From Oscillibacter hominis (GTDB lineage Bacteria; Bacillota; Clostridia; Oscillospirales; Oscillospiraceae), in the NCBI RefSeq assembly GCF_014334055.1, contig NZ_CP060490.1, positions 992,001-1,056,000 of the forward strand: a DNA stretch of 64,000 nt, given 5' to 3'. Made by a program: the position numbers and the translations under genes. The notes under the pieces are model-generated. The model searched no databases. It saw only the letters and a list, made by a program, of their open reading frames with translations, and was not told the origin of the DNA. The first letter of the stretch is position 1. The number at the start of each line of letters is the position of its first letter. Below are positions 1 through 7,625 of the stretch, piece by piece.

Positions 1-2084
1 GAAACAGCTGCGTCGGGAACCTCGGAGGTTTCCCGGGTTCCGGTGATTTTTGCGCCGTCCTCAATGATGACGTTGCCGCCCTTGATGCCAAGACCGGTGG
101 AGCCGGTAATTTCCGTGCCGCTCTTGATGGTCAGAGAGCTGTTTTCCTGGCCGGGGAAGTAGACGCCTTCACCAGCGGTGGACGTGACCTTAACGCCGTC
201 CAAGACCAGCTTGGCGCCGAGGACTTCGCCGTTCAGCACCACGCCGAAGTCATAACCGATGATTTCGCCGCCCGTGGCACTGTCCGTCAGCGTAATGTTG
301 GCGTAATTGGGGGAGAGGGCTGACTGCTTTACAGGAATGATGCCAAATCCGTAGCTGGGTTCAGAAGAATTGGGGTTGGGGTCAGGACTGCCTAATTTAT
401 GGCCATTGAGGTCCAGCGTGTAGGTGGCGTAAGACAGGGCCTCAAAGTAGGAAGCCTCATCCTTTTGCATAACCACCACATCGTTGACCTGGCCGGAGGA
501 TGTGTCGTTCCGGCAAGCCACGGACAGGGCGTTGCCCAGAGTTTCGTAGCCTGTTCTGCCGATTGTGGCGCCAAAGCTGCTGGTTGCGGCTACCTTGCCG
601 CTTGAGCTGCTCTGATCGCCGATGCTGTAGTTGTCGGGGATGTACTTGACAACCACGGCCCGCAGGGCTTCCGGCACGAATCCGGCCGTGATCTGCTTGC
701 CCTCCATGGTAAAGCCACCGATGGTTCCATCGTTGACGGTCAGGGTTCCCACGTTGGACAGTTCAGCGCCCGTAGACACCAATTGGGCCAGAGAACCGTT
801 GTAGGTCACCGACTTGTTCTGCGCATTGATGACCGTGTTTGCGGGCAGGGAGCCCAGTGTCACGTTCGCCAGCAGCAGGATGGGCTTACCGTCTGCCTGC
901 GCGATTGCAACGTCGATGTCCATATAGGAGGTGCCGCCCTCCACATCGGCGGCATAGGCCACGGCGCCCTCTGCCGGAGCGGCGATAGCCTTGGGATATG
1001 TTTCCTTGGTGGCCGTGTCTGTATTGGCAACCACCATGTAGGGAGCCCTTACAAAGTCCGTGACGTTGCTGTTCGCGGTATAGAAGCCGCCGGTGACCTC
1101 CACATTGGCGGGCTTATTGCTGACCAGTGTGGTATCGCTATTGTAATAGCCGCCTTCCAGACGAATATGGCCGCCCGCGTTGTCTGGGTTACCATACATT
1201 TTTACAGAGCCTGCAACAGTTACGCCGCCCGTCATCACAAGGGTACCCTTGGAATTCCAGGTGATAGAAGCTGCTGGCTTTCCGGCGTTTGCGGTGATGG
1301 AGCCGCCGTTTACCGTAAAGGTGCCGCCGGCGTTGGAAACTGCGGCATAGATGGTTTCGAATGTTCCACCGCTCATCGTACAGTCCTTCAGCAGGACGTC
1401 ATTGGAGTCAAGATTGATGGCATACGTGCTGGTGCCGCCTTTCACGGTACAGTTGTTCAGGCGCACCTGATCCGCTGTACCGTTGATTGCTGCACTGCCA
1501 TTGCCTGTCATTTCAAAGGTACAGTTGTTCGCGGTCAGGGAACCGCCGGAGGAAAGCTTTACTGCGGACCCTGTGGAGCCTGTCAAAGTGCAGTCCGTTA
1601 TCGTTACGGGAGCACTGATTGACAATCCGTCGCTTTTCTCATAAGATACGGTGCCGTTTTTCACAGTGATTTCTGCCTTCAAAGAATACCAGCCATATTC
1701 TTTTGCAATCAGAGAGTGTCCAGCCAGTTCGAGCGTGACTGCTTTATCGATCGCCACACTGTTGTCAGATGTTGTGGCAGTGACGTCAGCCAGCAGGATA
1801 ATGGTGTTGCCGTCTTCGGCCGCAGCCACGGCCTCTTTCAGCGTGGCAAATTCCTTGTCGCCAATTTTAGCCTCATTGGCGGCCTCGGTCGGCTGGTCCT
1901 GTCCGCTCTGATAGGCCGCTCCGGCCTCTGCAAGGACAGACTCAGGCTCCTGGGTCTCCTCCACCGGTTCCATAACCTCTTCAGGCTCGGCCGGGGCTTC
2001 CGGCTCCTCCGCAAATACGGCGGTGGGCAGGAGGGAGAGCGCCAGACACAGGGCAAGGAATATGCTGAGCATCTTTTTCCTCAT
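1..2084 (-). CDS. Secreted surface protein, beta-helix-like (5' part)
   Basis: The gene begins at an ATG at 2084, 10 nt after the ribosome site AGGTGG, and stays open to the left edge, so at least 694 residues are present and the C-terminus is missing. The N-terminus is a clear signal peptide (MRKKML, then a hydrophobic core, ending AVFAEE), followed by a Glu/Pro-rich linker. The motif KEFATLKEAVAAAEDGNTI and a related GGTSYMDIDVAIAQADGKP segment each start a stretch of short hydrophobic strands with VTLTD/ITDC/LTVND turns, the pattern of right-handed beta-helix (pectate-lyase-like) surface proteins. No anchor is visible in this part. The leader carries a c-di-GMP-I riboswitch, so expression probably follows the sessile/motile switch. 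Ligand or substrate is unknown. Confidence 0.8.
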   Translation of the reverse strand, partial: MRKKMLSIFLALCLALSLLPTAVFAEEPEAPAEPEEVMEPVEETQEPESVLAEAGAAYQSGQDQPTEAANEAKIGDKEFATLKEAVAAAEDGNTIILLADVTATTSDNSVAIDKAVTLELAGHSLIAKEYGWYSLKAEITVKNGTVSYEKSDGLSISAPVTITDCTLTGSTGSAVKLSSGGSLTANNCTFEMTGNGSAAINGTADQVRLNNCTVKGGTSTYAINLDSNDVLLKDCTMSGGTFETIYAAVSNAGGTFTVNGGSITANAGKPAASITWNSKGTLVMTGGVTVAGSVKMYGNPDNAGGHIRLEGGYYNSDTTLVSNKPANVEVTGGFYTANSNVTDFVRAPYMVVANTDTATKETYPKAIAAPAEGAVAYAADVEGGTSYMDIDVAIAQADGKPILLLANVTLGSLPANTVINAQNKSVTYNGSLAQLVSTGAELSNVGTLTVNDGTIGGFTMEGKQITAGFVPEALRAVVVKYIPDNYSIGDQSSSSGKVAATSSFGATIGRTGYETLGNALSVACRNDTSSGQVNDVVVMQKDEASYFEALSYATYTLDLNGHKLGSPDPNPNSSEPSYGFGIIPVKQSALSPNYANITLTDSATGGEIIGYDFGVVLNGEVLGAKLVLDGVKVTSTAGEGVYFPGQENSSLTIKSGTEITGSTGLGIKGGNVIIEDGAKITGTRETSEVPDAAV

Positions 2085-2168
2085 AAAAATTGTTCCACCT
2101 TTCTTCATTTCCTCTGTTCTCTTCTGCGGGAAGGGATGTTGAAATTGTTCGATAGAATCACCTCGCAT

Positions 2169-2203
2169 AAAAAAGAGCTTGCCGCAAGTATCATTTGGCA
2201 AGC
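2169..2203 (-). terminator. Intrinsic terminator of the c-di-GMP riboswitch
   Basis: On the minus strand GCTTGCC and GGCAAGC form a perfect 7-bp stem with a 13-nt loop, followed by TCTTTTTT. It lies 20 nt downstream of the aptamer and about 85 nt before the start codon. Its left arm TTGCCAAAT is also perfectly complementary to ATTTGGCAA at the 5' edge of the aptamer (2290-2298), which gives an obvious antiterminator. Confidence 0.8.
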
Positions 2204-2223
2204 CTCGGGTCCATCCCGGAAGT

Positions 2224-2298
2224 GGGCAGCTGGCTGGCATACAAATTTGATTAGCCCCTATAGCATTGCGTCCCTGCTTTTCAACAGGTTTGCCAAAT
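2224..2298 (-). promoter_or_regulatory. c-di-GMP-I (GEMM-I) riboswitch aptamer
   Basis: The minus strand shows the family's conserved elements in order: GGCAAACC, a small hairpin closed by CCTG/CAGG around a GAAA-containing loop, GGGACGCAA, the receptor GCTATAGGGGCTAA, and the 3' strand ATGCCAGCCAGCTGCC. Spacing agrees with clostridial GEMM-I aptamers. GGCA can pair with TGCC to close the aptamer, which would free the downstream terminator arm. This suggests that c-di-GMP turns the surface-protein gene off. The direction of control is inference; the aptamer identity is strong. Confidence 0.88.
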
Positions 2299-2359
2299 AT
2301 TTTTATGCGGAATGCCGGCAGACGAAAGGGAGAGACTTTACGGTCCATTTACGCTTGGT

Positions 2360-2426
2360 AAAAGAAAACCGCCTCTTCCGCTGGCAAAGGCGATTACAAT
2401 GCATGTTCAGATATAACTTTGCCAGC
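2360..2426 (-). promoter_or_regulatory. Candidate attenuator upstream of the riboswitch
   Basis: GCTGGCAAAG (2426-2417) and CTTTGCCAGC (2389-2380) are perfect 10-bp complements on the minus strand. The second arm overlaps the left arm of a terminator-like hairpin (CGCCT/AGGCG, 2392-2370) followed by TTTTCTTTT. The two folds exclude each other, as in an attenuator. No known ligand class was recognised. Confidence 0.45.
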
Positions 2427-2471
2427 CCCAAATGGGTTTGGTCACTTGGCATACTCCTTATATTGCTTTTA

Positions 2472-2501
2472 ATTATACAGGAAACGGGAGGGAAAAGTCA
2501 A
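2472..2501 (-). promoter_or_regulatory. Sigma-A promoter for the surface-protein leader
   Basis: TTGACT (2501-2496), an 18-nt spacer and a perfect TATAAT (2477-2472) on the minus strand. It predicts a leader of roughly 380 nt before the ATG at 2084, holding both regulatory RNA elements. Confidence 0.75.
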
Positions 2502-2596
2502 TAGCGCATGGGAAATTTGGGACAAGCAGGAGAGGAGAGGCGTGCGCAAAAATCAAAAACCCCGCCCCGGAAGGTTGCTTCCGGAGCGGGGCTCCA

Positions 2597-3157
2597 TTAC
2601 GCCTGATTTAGGTCCGCGCAGGCAAAGTATTTGCGAAGCGGTCTTTGCAGCAGCGCAAACGCCACGACGCATAAGATGGCGTCGGGCAGGGCCCAGGTCA
2701 TGTTGTACAGGAAGGAGTAGACCCACTCGTTGGTCATGGCCATGCCTAAAAATTCTTCCGGCATATATTCGGCCCAGACCGTGGCGCCCACCACAAAGCT
2801 GGAGAGAAAGCGCAGGAAGGTGCCGATGACGGTGCCAAGATAGATGCCGCCTTTTTTCCCGTGGAAGAATCCCGCGCCTGCACCTAAGAGCGTGTAGGCC
2901 ACCAGATAATCGGCGATCATGGTGGTCCAGGAGATGGCAATGCCATTTCCCAGGAAATACTGCATCAGCCCGTAGACGAACCCAACGCCGGTGCCCCAGG
3001 CCAGGCCATAGCGGAAGCAGAAGAAGATGATGGGCACCATGGCCAGGTCGATGGAGCCGCCGCTGGGCAGGGGCTCAATCTTGATGTAGCTGAGCACCTG
3101 GGCCAGGGCCAGCATGATGGCGGCCTCGCAGAGGCATTTGACCTTTGCATTTTGCAT
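2597..3157 (-). CDS. thiT: Energy-coupling-factor thiamine transporter ThiT
   Basis: A 186-residue polytopic membrane protein of the ThiT/YuaJ family, the substrate-binding S component that captures thiamine for an ECF-type ABC transporter whose ATPase and T subunits are encoded elsewhere. The hydrophobic segments and the conserved stretch PSGGSIDLAMVPI near residue 30 fit the family, and length matches (about 180 residues). I chose the ATG at 3157 because AAAGGA lies 10 nt upstream; an in-frame ATG at 3211 would fall inside the leader terminator. Upstream sit a TPP riboswitch and a terminator, so transcription should stop when thiamine pyrophosphate is plentiful. It is divergent from thiN, which converts the imported thiamine. 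Confidence 0.9.
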   Translation of the reverse strand: MQNAKVKCLCEAAIMLALAQVLSYIKIEPLPSGGSIDLAMVPIIFFCFRYGLAWGTGVGFVYGLMQYFLGNGIAISWTTMIADYLVAYTLLGAGAGFFHGKKGGIYLGTVIGTFLRFLSSFVVGATVWAEYMPEEFLGMAMTNEWVYSFLYNMTWALPDAILCVVAFALLQRPLRKYFACADLNQA

Positions 3158-3194
3158 GGGGAGACAATCCTTTCGTGAATAGAGTCCAATTCCG

Positions 3195-3238
3195 TAAAAA
3201 AAATCCCGCATGGCGAGCCATGGGGCGTCGCAATGCGG
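3195..3238 (-). terminator. TPP-riboswitch terminator before thiT
   Basis: On the minus strand a GC-rich hairpin (CCGCAT...ATGCGG outside CATGGC TC GCCATG) is followed by eight T residues. It lies between the TPP aptamer and the thiT start codon. Confidence 0.75.
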
Positions 3239-3259
3239 TCAGCATACAATATCATCGCA

Positions 3260-3348
3260 TTCCTACGCCGGCATTACCCGGATCAGGTTCGAGGGACTGG
3301 GCGGCGATACGCCCGATCTCAGCCGGCTTGCGCCAGCGCCCCTTGGAA
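3260..3348 (-). promoter_or_regulatory. TPP riboswitch (THI box)
   Basis: The minus strand carries the family signature: AAGGGGCGC, GGCTGAGATCGGG, a variable arm, CCCTCGAACCTGATC, CGGGTAATGCCGGCG and TAGGAA. The terminator that follows implies transcriptional control of thiT with thiamine pyrophosphate as the repressing ligand. Confidence 0.95.
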
Positions 3349-3359
3349 TTGTCGCATTT

Positions 3360-3388
3360 ACTATAACAAAGGCGAATGGATTTGTCAA
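3360..3388 (-). promoter_or_regulatory. thiT promoter
   Basis: TTGACA (3388-3383), 17-nt spacer, TATAGT (3365-3360) on the minus strand, just upstream of the TPP aptamer. Confidence 0.75.
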
Positions 3389-3410
3389 GGAGGACGACTT
3401 GTGGTAAACT
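3382..3410 (+). promoter_or_regulatory. Putative thiN promoter
   Basis: TTGTCA (3382-3387), 17-nt spacer, TAAACT (3405-3410). Its -35 box overlaps the -35 box of the thiT promoter on the other strand, so the two polymerases should compete. Confidence 0.45.
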
Positions 3411-3435
3411 GTACAAAACTGCAGGGAGGGATGGA

Positions 3436-4074
3436 ATGAACGCCTGTTTTATTTTCGGGGCCGGGACAAATTACGGCCTATACTGCCGCCCTGAGGCCGG
3501 CGACTATGTGATCGCCGCCGACGCGGGGTATCTGACCTGCCAAAAGGAGGGAATCCGCCCGGACCTGCTGATCGGGGACTTTGACTCCATGGCGGAGCCG
3601 CCGGATTTTCCCAACCGGATGCGCCTTCCGGTGGAAAAGGATGATACGGACACCATGATGGCCGCAAAGATCGGTTTGGATAAGGGCTGTAAGGTATTTT
3701 ACATTTACGGTGGGACCGGAGGGAAACGCCTGGACCACACCCTGTCCAATTTGCAGATGCTGCTCTTTTTGGACGGCAGAGGGGCCCGTGGGTATCTCTA
3801 TGACGACGCGTTTGTCTACACGGCCCTGTGCAATAGCTCCCTGACCATTCCCAGAGGGCCGGAGTGGGGACTTTTGTCGGTTTTTTGTTTCGGGGCGCCT
3901 GCCACCGGCGTGGGGGAAGAGGGCGTCCAGTATCCGCTGAAGGACGCGGTGCTGACGCCGGAGTTCCCCCTGGGGGTCAGCAACCACATTGTGGCGGAAG
4001 AGGCAAAGATCACCGTGACCCAGGGCAGCCTCATCGTGGGATGGGAGCTGGAAAAGGCTAAAAGTTTTTTATGA
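3436..4074 (+). CDS. thiN: Thiamine pyrophosphokinase
   Basis: A 212-residue protein that transfers pyrophosphate from ATP to thiamine to give thiamine pyrophosphate in the cytoplasm. Family motifs are all present: ADAGYLTCQKEGIRPDLLIGD with DFDS near residue 50, KDDTD near 70, and GGTGGKRLDH near 95. Length matches the family. The ATG at 3436 follows GGGAGG at a short spacing; an in-frame codon at 3376 has no ribosome site. It is divergent from thiT, the transporter for its substrate, but the TPP riboswitch covers only the thiT side. Confidence 0.9.
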   Translation: MNACFIFGAGTNYGLYCRPEAGDYVIAADAGYLTCQKEGIRPDLLIGDFDSMAEPPDFPNRMRLPVEKDDTDTMMAAKIGLDKGCKVFYIYGGTGGKRLDHTLSNLQMLLFLDGRGARGYLYDDAFVYTALCNSSLTIPRGPEWGLLSVFCFGAPATGVGEEGVQYPLKDAVLTPEFPLGVSNHIVAEEAKITVTQGSLIVGWELEKAKSFL

Positions 4075-4101
4075 ATCCAAACAAATTGGAAGCATTTTCT
4101 C

Positions 4102-4130
4102 TTGCAGTCCCCGGTGAGGAATAGTATAAT
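4102..4130 (+). promoter_or_regulatory. Promoter of the fused xanthine-dehydrogenase gene
   Basis: TTGCAG (4102-4107), 17-nt spacer, perfect TATAAT (4125-4130). Confidence 0.7.
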
Positions 4131-4143
4131 TGGATAAAAGAGC

Positions 4144-4191
4144 GCGGAGGAGAGCCTCCGCATCTGGCAAAAATAACGAACAGCGCTCCGC
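4144..4191 (+). promoter_or_regulatory. Structured leader with alternative hairpins
   Basis: GCGGAGG (4144-4150) pairs with CCTCCGC (4155-4161) over an AGAG loop. The same left arm can instead pair with CTCCGC at 4186-4191, a few bases from the AAGGAG ribosome site at 4197-4202. Such a choice could control translation. No known riboswitch consensus was recognised. Confidence 0.35.
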
Positions 4192-4209
4192 TGGGTAAGG
4201 AGATGGACG

Positions 4210-6759
4210 ATGGCAACATTTACCGTGAACGGCCGCGTGGTCAGCGTGGAAAAAAATCAGAAGCTGCTGCGCTATCTGAGGGATGAACTGCATTTGACGT
4301 CCGTCAAGGACGGGTGCAGCGAGGGTGCCTGCGGCACCTGCCATGTGCTGATCGACGGGAAGGCCACCAAGGCCTGCATCCCCCAGACCGACAAGTTGGA
4401 AGGCAAGGCCATCGTGACCGTGGAGGGGTTGTCGGATTTTGAAAAAGAGGTCTATACCTATGCGTTCGGCAAGGCCGGCGCGGTCCAGTGCGGCTTCTGC
4501 ATCCCGGGCATGGTGATCTCCGCCAAGGCGCTGTTGGACATGAACCCCGACCCCACGGAGGAAGAGGTGGCCTACGCCATCCGCAACAACATCTGCCGGT
4601 GTACCGGGTATGTGAAGATCATTCAGGCCATTTTGCTGGCGGCGGAGGTGTTTCGGATCGGCGAGGTGCCCCGGGAAAGCCAGGAGTGGAAAGTGGGCGC
4701 CCGGGTGCCCCGCATCGACGTGCGGGAAAAGGTCACCGGCACCGGCCAGTATCCCGACGACGTCTATTTGGATGGGATGATCTATGCCAGCGCGGTCCGT
4801 TCCGCTTATCCCCGGGCCATCGTCAAGGCCATCCACACGGAGGAGGCCCGGGCACTGCCCGGGGTGGTGGGTGTCTTCACCGCCGCCGACGTGCCGGGCA
4901 TCAACAAGGTGGGCCATTTGGTGAAGGATTGGGACACCATGATTGCGGTGGGGGATACAACCCACTACCTTGGCGACGCCATCGCCCTTGTGGCGGCGGA
5001 GGACCGTGAGACGCTGGAGAAGGCCAAAGCGCTGGTACAAGTGGACTATGAGGTGCTGGAGAGTGTGCGCAGCGCCGAGGAGGCCCGGGCGGAAAACGCC
5101 CCCCTGGTCCACAGGACCGGGAACCTGCTGGCCCACCGGCACATCCACCGGGGAAACGCGGCCTTCGCCATTGCCAAATCCAAACACGTGCTGACCCGGC
5201 GGTTCCACACCCCGTATACGGAACATGCCTTTCTGGAGCCGGAATGCGCCGTGGCCTACCCCGACGGGGACGGGGTCATGGTCCTCTCCAGTGACCAGGG
5301 CACCTATGACACCCAGCAGGAGACCATGCGCATGCTGGGACTTGGGCCAGATCAGGTGAAGGTCCGCAATATGCTGGTGGGCGGCGGATTCGGCGGGAAA
5401 GAGGACGTGACGGTTCAGCACCATGCCGCCCTGGTGGCCTATCTCACCAAGCGGCCGGTGAAGGTAAAGCTCAGCCGGGCAGAGAGCATTCTGATCCACC
5501 CCAAGCGCCACCCCATGGACATGGAGTTTGCGCTGGGATGCGACGAAAACGGCATCATCCAGGGCGTGGCGGCCCAGATCATCGCCGACACCGGGGCCTA
5601 CGCCTCTTTGGGCGGGCCGGTGCTGGAGCGGGCCTGTACCCATGCCGCCGGGCCCTACAACTACCAGAACTTTGAGATCGACGGCTACGCCTATTACACC
5701 AACAACCCTCCGGCCGGAGCCTTCCGTGGCTTCGGTGTGACCCAGTCCTGCTTTGCCATTGAGAGCCTGCTCAATGAAATGGCGGATGTTGTGGGCATCT
5801 CCCCCTGGGAGATCCGTTACCGCAACGCCATCCGTCCCGGCCAGGAGCTGCCCAACGGCCAGATCGTGGACGAATCCACCGGACTGGTGGAGACCCTGGA
5901 GGCCATCAAGCCCTATTACGACAGCGCCAAGTACGCGGGGCTGGCCTGCGCCATGAAAAACGCCGGCGTGGGCGTGGGCATCCCGGACACCGGACGGGTC
6001 AGGCTTGCGGTCCAGGAGGGGAAGGTGCACATCTACGCTGGCGCCTCCTGCATTGGCCAGGGGCTGGGCACGGTGCTGACTCAGACCGTCTGCGGATTGC
6101 TGTCCATCCCGCCGGAGCAGGTGGTCTACGAGCATGCAAACACCTATGAGTCTCCGGATTCCGGCACCACCTCCGGCTCCCGCCAGACTCTTTTTACGGG
6201 AGAAGCCTGCCGCCGGGCCTGCGAGAGCCTGCTGAACGCAATGAAGGAAAAATCCTTGACAGAATTGGAGGGAAGGGAGTTCCGGGGCACATACCTTGGG
6301 AAAACCGACCCGCTGGGAGCGGATGTGCCCAATCCGGTGAGCCACATCGCCTACGGCTATGCCACCCAGATGTGCGAACTCAACGAAGACGGCACCATCC
6401 GTCAGATCGTGGCGGCCCACGACGTGGGCAGGGCGGTGAACCCCCTTTCGGTGGAAGGCCAGATCGAGGGCGGTGTGGTCATGTCCATGGGGTTTGCCCT
6501 GACGGAGCAGTATCCGCTAACGGACTGCAGGCCCACTGCCAAATTCGGCACCCTGGGACTTTTCCGGGCCCACCAGGTCCCGCAGATCAAGGCCATTGTG
6601 GTGGAGAAGGATGGGCTGAAGGTTGGAGGAGGAGCCATCGGCATTGGAGAGATCACCTCCATCCCCACGGCGCCGGCCATCGCCGACGCCTATTACCGCT
6701 ATGACGGGAAGCGGCGCAGTGCCCTGCCTCTTGAGGACACCCCTTACAGCAGGAAGTAA
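4210..6759 (+). CDS. xdh: Selenium-dependent xanthine dehydrogenase, fused 2Fe-2S and Mo domains
   Basis: An 849-residue molybdenum hydroxylase. Residues 1-150 hold two 2Fe-2S clusters (C36, C41, C44, C56 and C94, C97, C129, C131 in CRCTGY). Residues about 165-280 are the a/b hammerhead domain and the rest the molybdopterin-binding domains, with GGGFGGKED near 392, AGAFRGFG near 500 and the catalytic Glu in GGGAIGIGE near 814. The chain has no FAD domain, so it needs a partner flavoprotein; XdhB encoded nearby is a candidate. Fusions of this kind in clusters with yqeB, yqeC, mocA and selD are classed as selenium-dependent xanthine dehydrogenases. The likely reaction is hypoxanthine or xanthine hydroxylation in either direction. 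The start has AAGGAG 7 nt upstream. The exact substrate is inference. Confidence 0.85.
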   Translation: MATFTVNGRVVSVEKNQKLLRYLRDELHLTSVKDGCSEGACGTCHVLIDGKATKACIPQTDKLEGKAIVTVEGLSDFEKEVYTYAFGKAGAVQCGFCIPGMVISAKALLDMNPDPTEEEVAYAIRNNICRCTGYVKIIQAILLAAEVFRIGEVPRESQEWKVGARVPRIDVREKVTGTGQYPDDVYLDGMIYASAVRSAYPRAIVKAIHTEEARALPGVVGVFTAADVPGINKVGHLVKDWDTMIAVGDTTHYLGDAIALVAAEDRETLEKAKALVQVDYEVLESVRSAEEARAENAPLVHRTGNLLAHRHIHRGNAAFAIAKSKHVLTRRFHTPYTEHAFLEPECAVAYPDGDGVMVLSSDQGTYDTQQETMRMLGLGPDQVKVRNMLVGGGFGGKEDVTVQHHAALVAYLTKRPVKVKLSRAESILIHPKRHPMDMEFALGCDENGIIQGVAAQIIADTGAYASLGGPVLERACTHAAGPYNYQNFEIDGYAYYTNNPPAGAFRGFGVTQSCFAIESLLNEMADVVGISPWEIRYRNAIRPGQELPNGQIVDESTGLVETLEAIKPYYDSAKYAGLACAMKNAGVGVGIPDTGRVRLAVQEGKVHIYAGASCIGQGLGTVLTQTVCGLLSIPPEQVVYEHANTYESPDSGTTSGSRQTLFTGEACRRACESLLNAMKEKSLTELEGREFRGTYLGKTDPLGADVPNPVSHIAYGYATQMCELNEDGTIRQIVAAHDVGRAVNPLSVEGQIEGGVVMSMGFALTEQYPLTDCRPTAKFGTLGLFRAHQVPQIKAIVVEKDGLKVGGGAIGIGEITSIPTAPAIADAYYRYDGKRRSALPLEDTPYSRK

Positions 6760-6862
6760 CTCGGTTTCAGAAAATGCTGAAGGCCGGGGAGACTGCGTCG
6801 CGGGCAGCCATCTGTCCCCGCATTGGCAAAAAAGAAACAGCTCTGCCCGCGGGGCGGTGCGT

Positions 6863-7444
6863 TCACGAATTCTTCCGAAGCTCCGCCAGGGCCTCCACCG
6901 TGTCCACGTCGTGGAGCTCCTCCTCCGCCACTTCCAACAGGATGAGGCTCTCCTCGTGGGCGCGGATCACCATATTGCCGCCGTGGTCCTCTGAGAGGGA
7001 GAGCAGCTCCGGGAAGAACCGGGCGGGGAAGAGGCAGGGGTTGCCCCGGACGCCGCCGTGGCCCAGGGCCGCGATGTGGTCCGGCCGCTGCAGCCACAGG
7101 CCGATCAGCGCCTCGATGCTGCTCCGCCGCAGCAGCGGCTGGTCGGACACCTGAAAGAGGACGGCGTCACAGCCGGACAGGGCCTCCAGCCCCAGCCGGA
7201 TGGTGTGGCTGATGCCCCAGTCGGGGTGGGCGTTGCGGATACAGAGAAAGCCGAACTCCCTGGCCATCTCCTCTCCCTCCGGATATTGGGTCACCACGGC
7301 GACGGTGGAGAACAGCTGTCCCGGTATGCTCTCCATGGCCCGGCGCAGCAGGGTTTTGCCCTCCACTTGGGCATAGAGCTTGTTGTCGCCGAAGCGGCGG
7401 GCATTTCCCGCGGCCATGAGGACGCATCCGATTTTCCGGTCCAT
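6863..7444 (-). CDS. mocA: Molybdenum cofactor cytidylyltransferase
   Basis: A 193-residue MobA-like nucleotidyltransferase of the MocA/YgfJ type. It is expected to join CTP to molybdopterin, giving the cytosine dinucleotide cofactor used by xanthine dehydrogenase-family enzymes. The P-loop-like motif MAAGNARRFGDNK is at residues 10-22 and the metal-binding QVSDQP has D101. The ATG at 7444 follows AAGGAG by 8 nt; the in-frame codon at 7486 has no such site. It is transcribed against the flanking hydroxylase genes and has its own promoter. Context with yqeB, yqeC and selD makes the SDMH-specific MocA assignment likely rather than a MobA for guanylylation. Confidence 0.88.
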   Translation of the reverse strand: MDRKIGCVLMAAGNARRFGDNKLYAQVEGKTLLRRAMESIPGQLFSTVAVVTQYPEGEEMAREFGFLCIRNAHPDWGISHTIRLGLEALSGCDAVLFQVSDQPLLRRSSIEALIGLWLQRPDHIAALGHGGVRGNPCLFPARFFPELLSLSEDHGGNMVIRAHEESLILLEVAEEELHDVDTVEALAELRKNS

Positions 7445-7467
7445 TGACTCCACTCCTTTCTGGAAAA

Positions 7468-7496
7468 AGTATACCGTTGGTAGCATTCCCGGTCAA
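7468..7496 (-). promoter_or_regulatory. mocA promoter
   Basis: TTGACC (7496-7491), 17-nt spacer, TATACT (7473-7468) on the minus strand. Confidence 0.7.
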
Positions 7497-7625
7497 GGCG
7501 AAAAATAGCGCTGTTCTTTTGAGAATATAATGATGTAAAATGAACCCTGTGATATAATCTGTAGAAATAGCAGAAATAAGCCTGCGTAATCATGCACTTG
7601 CGCAGCAGGTAAAGGAGGCCATAAA

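Noticed and set aside
2360-2449. Small ORF starting MPSDQTH in the surface-protein leader
   Set aside because: AAGGAG lies only one base from the ATG, which is too close for initiation, and the frame runs through the hairpins.
1716-2504. 262-residue plus-strand frame through the riboswitch region
   Set aside because: It runs through the leader, both hairpins and the promoter of the minus-strand surface protein, which has a signal peptide and strong context.
4069-6420. 783-residue open frame on the minus strand
   Set aside because: It lies opposite the fused xanthine dehydrogenase gene and has no ribosome site or family resemblance; long antisense frames are common in GC-rich genes.
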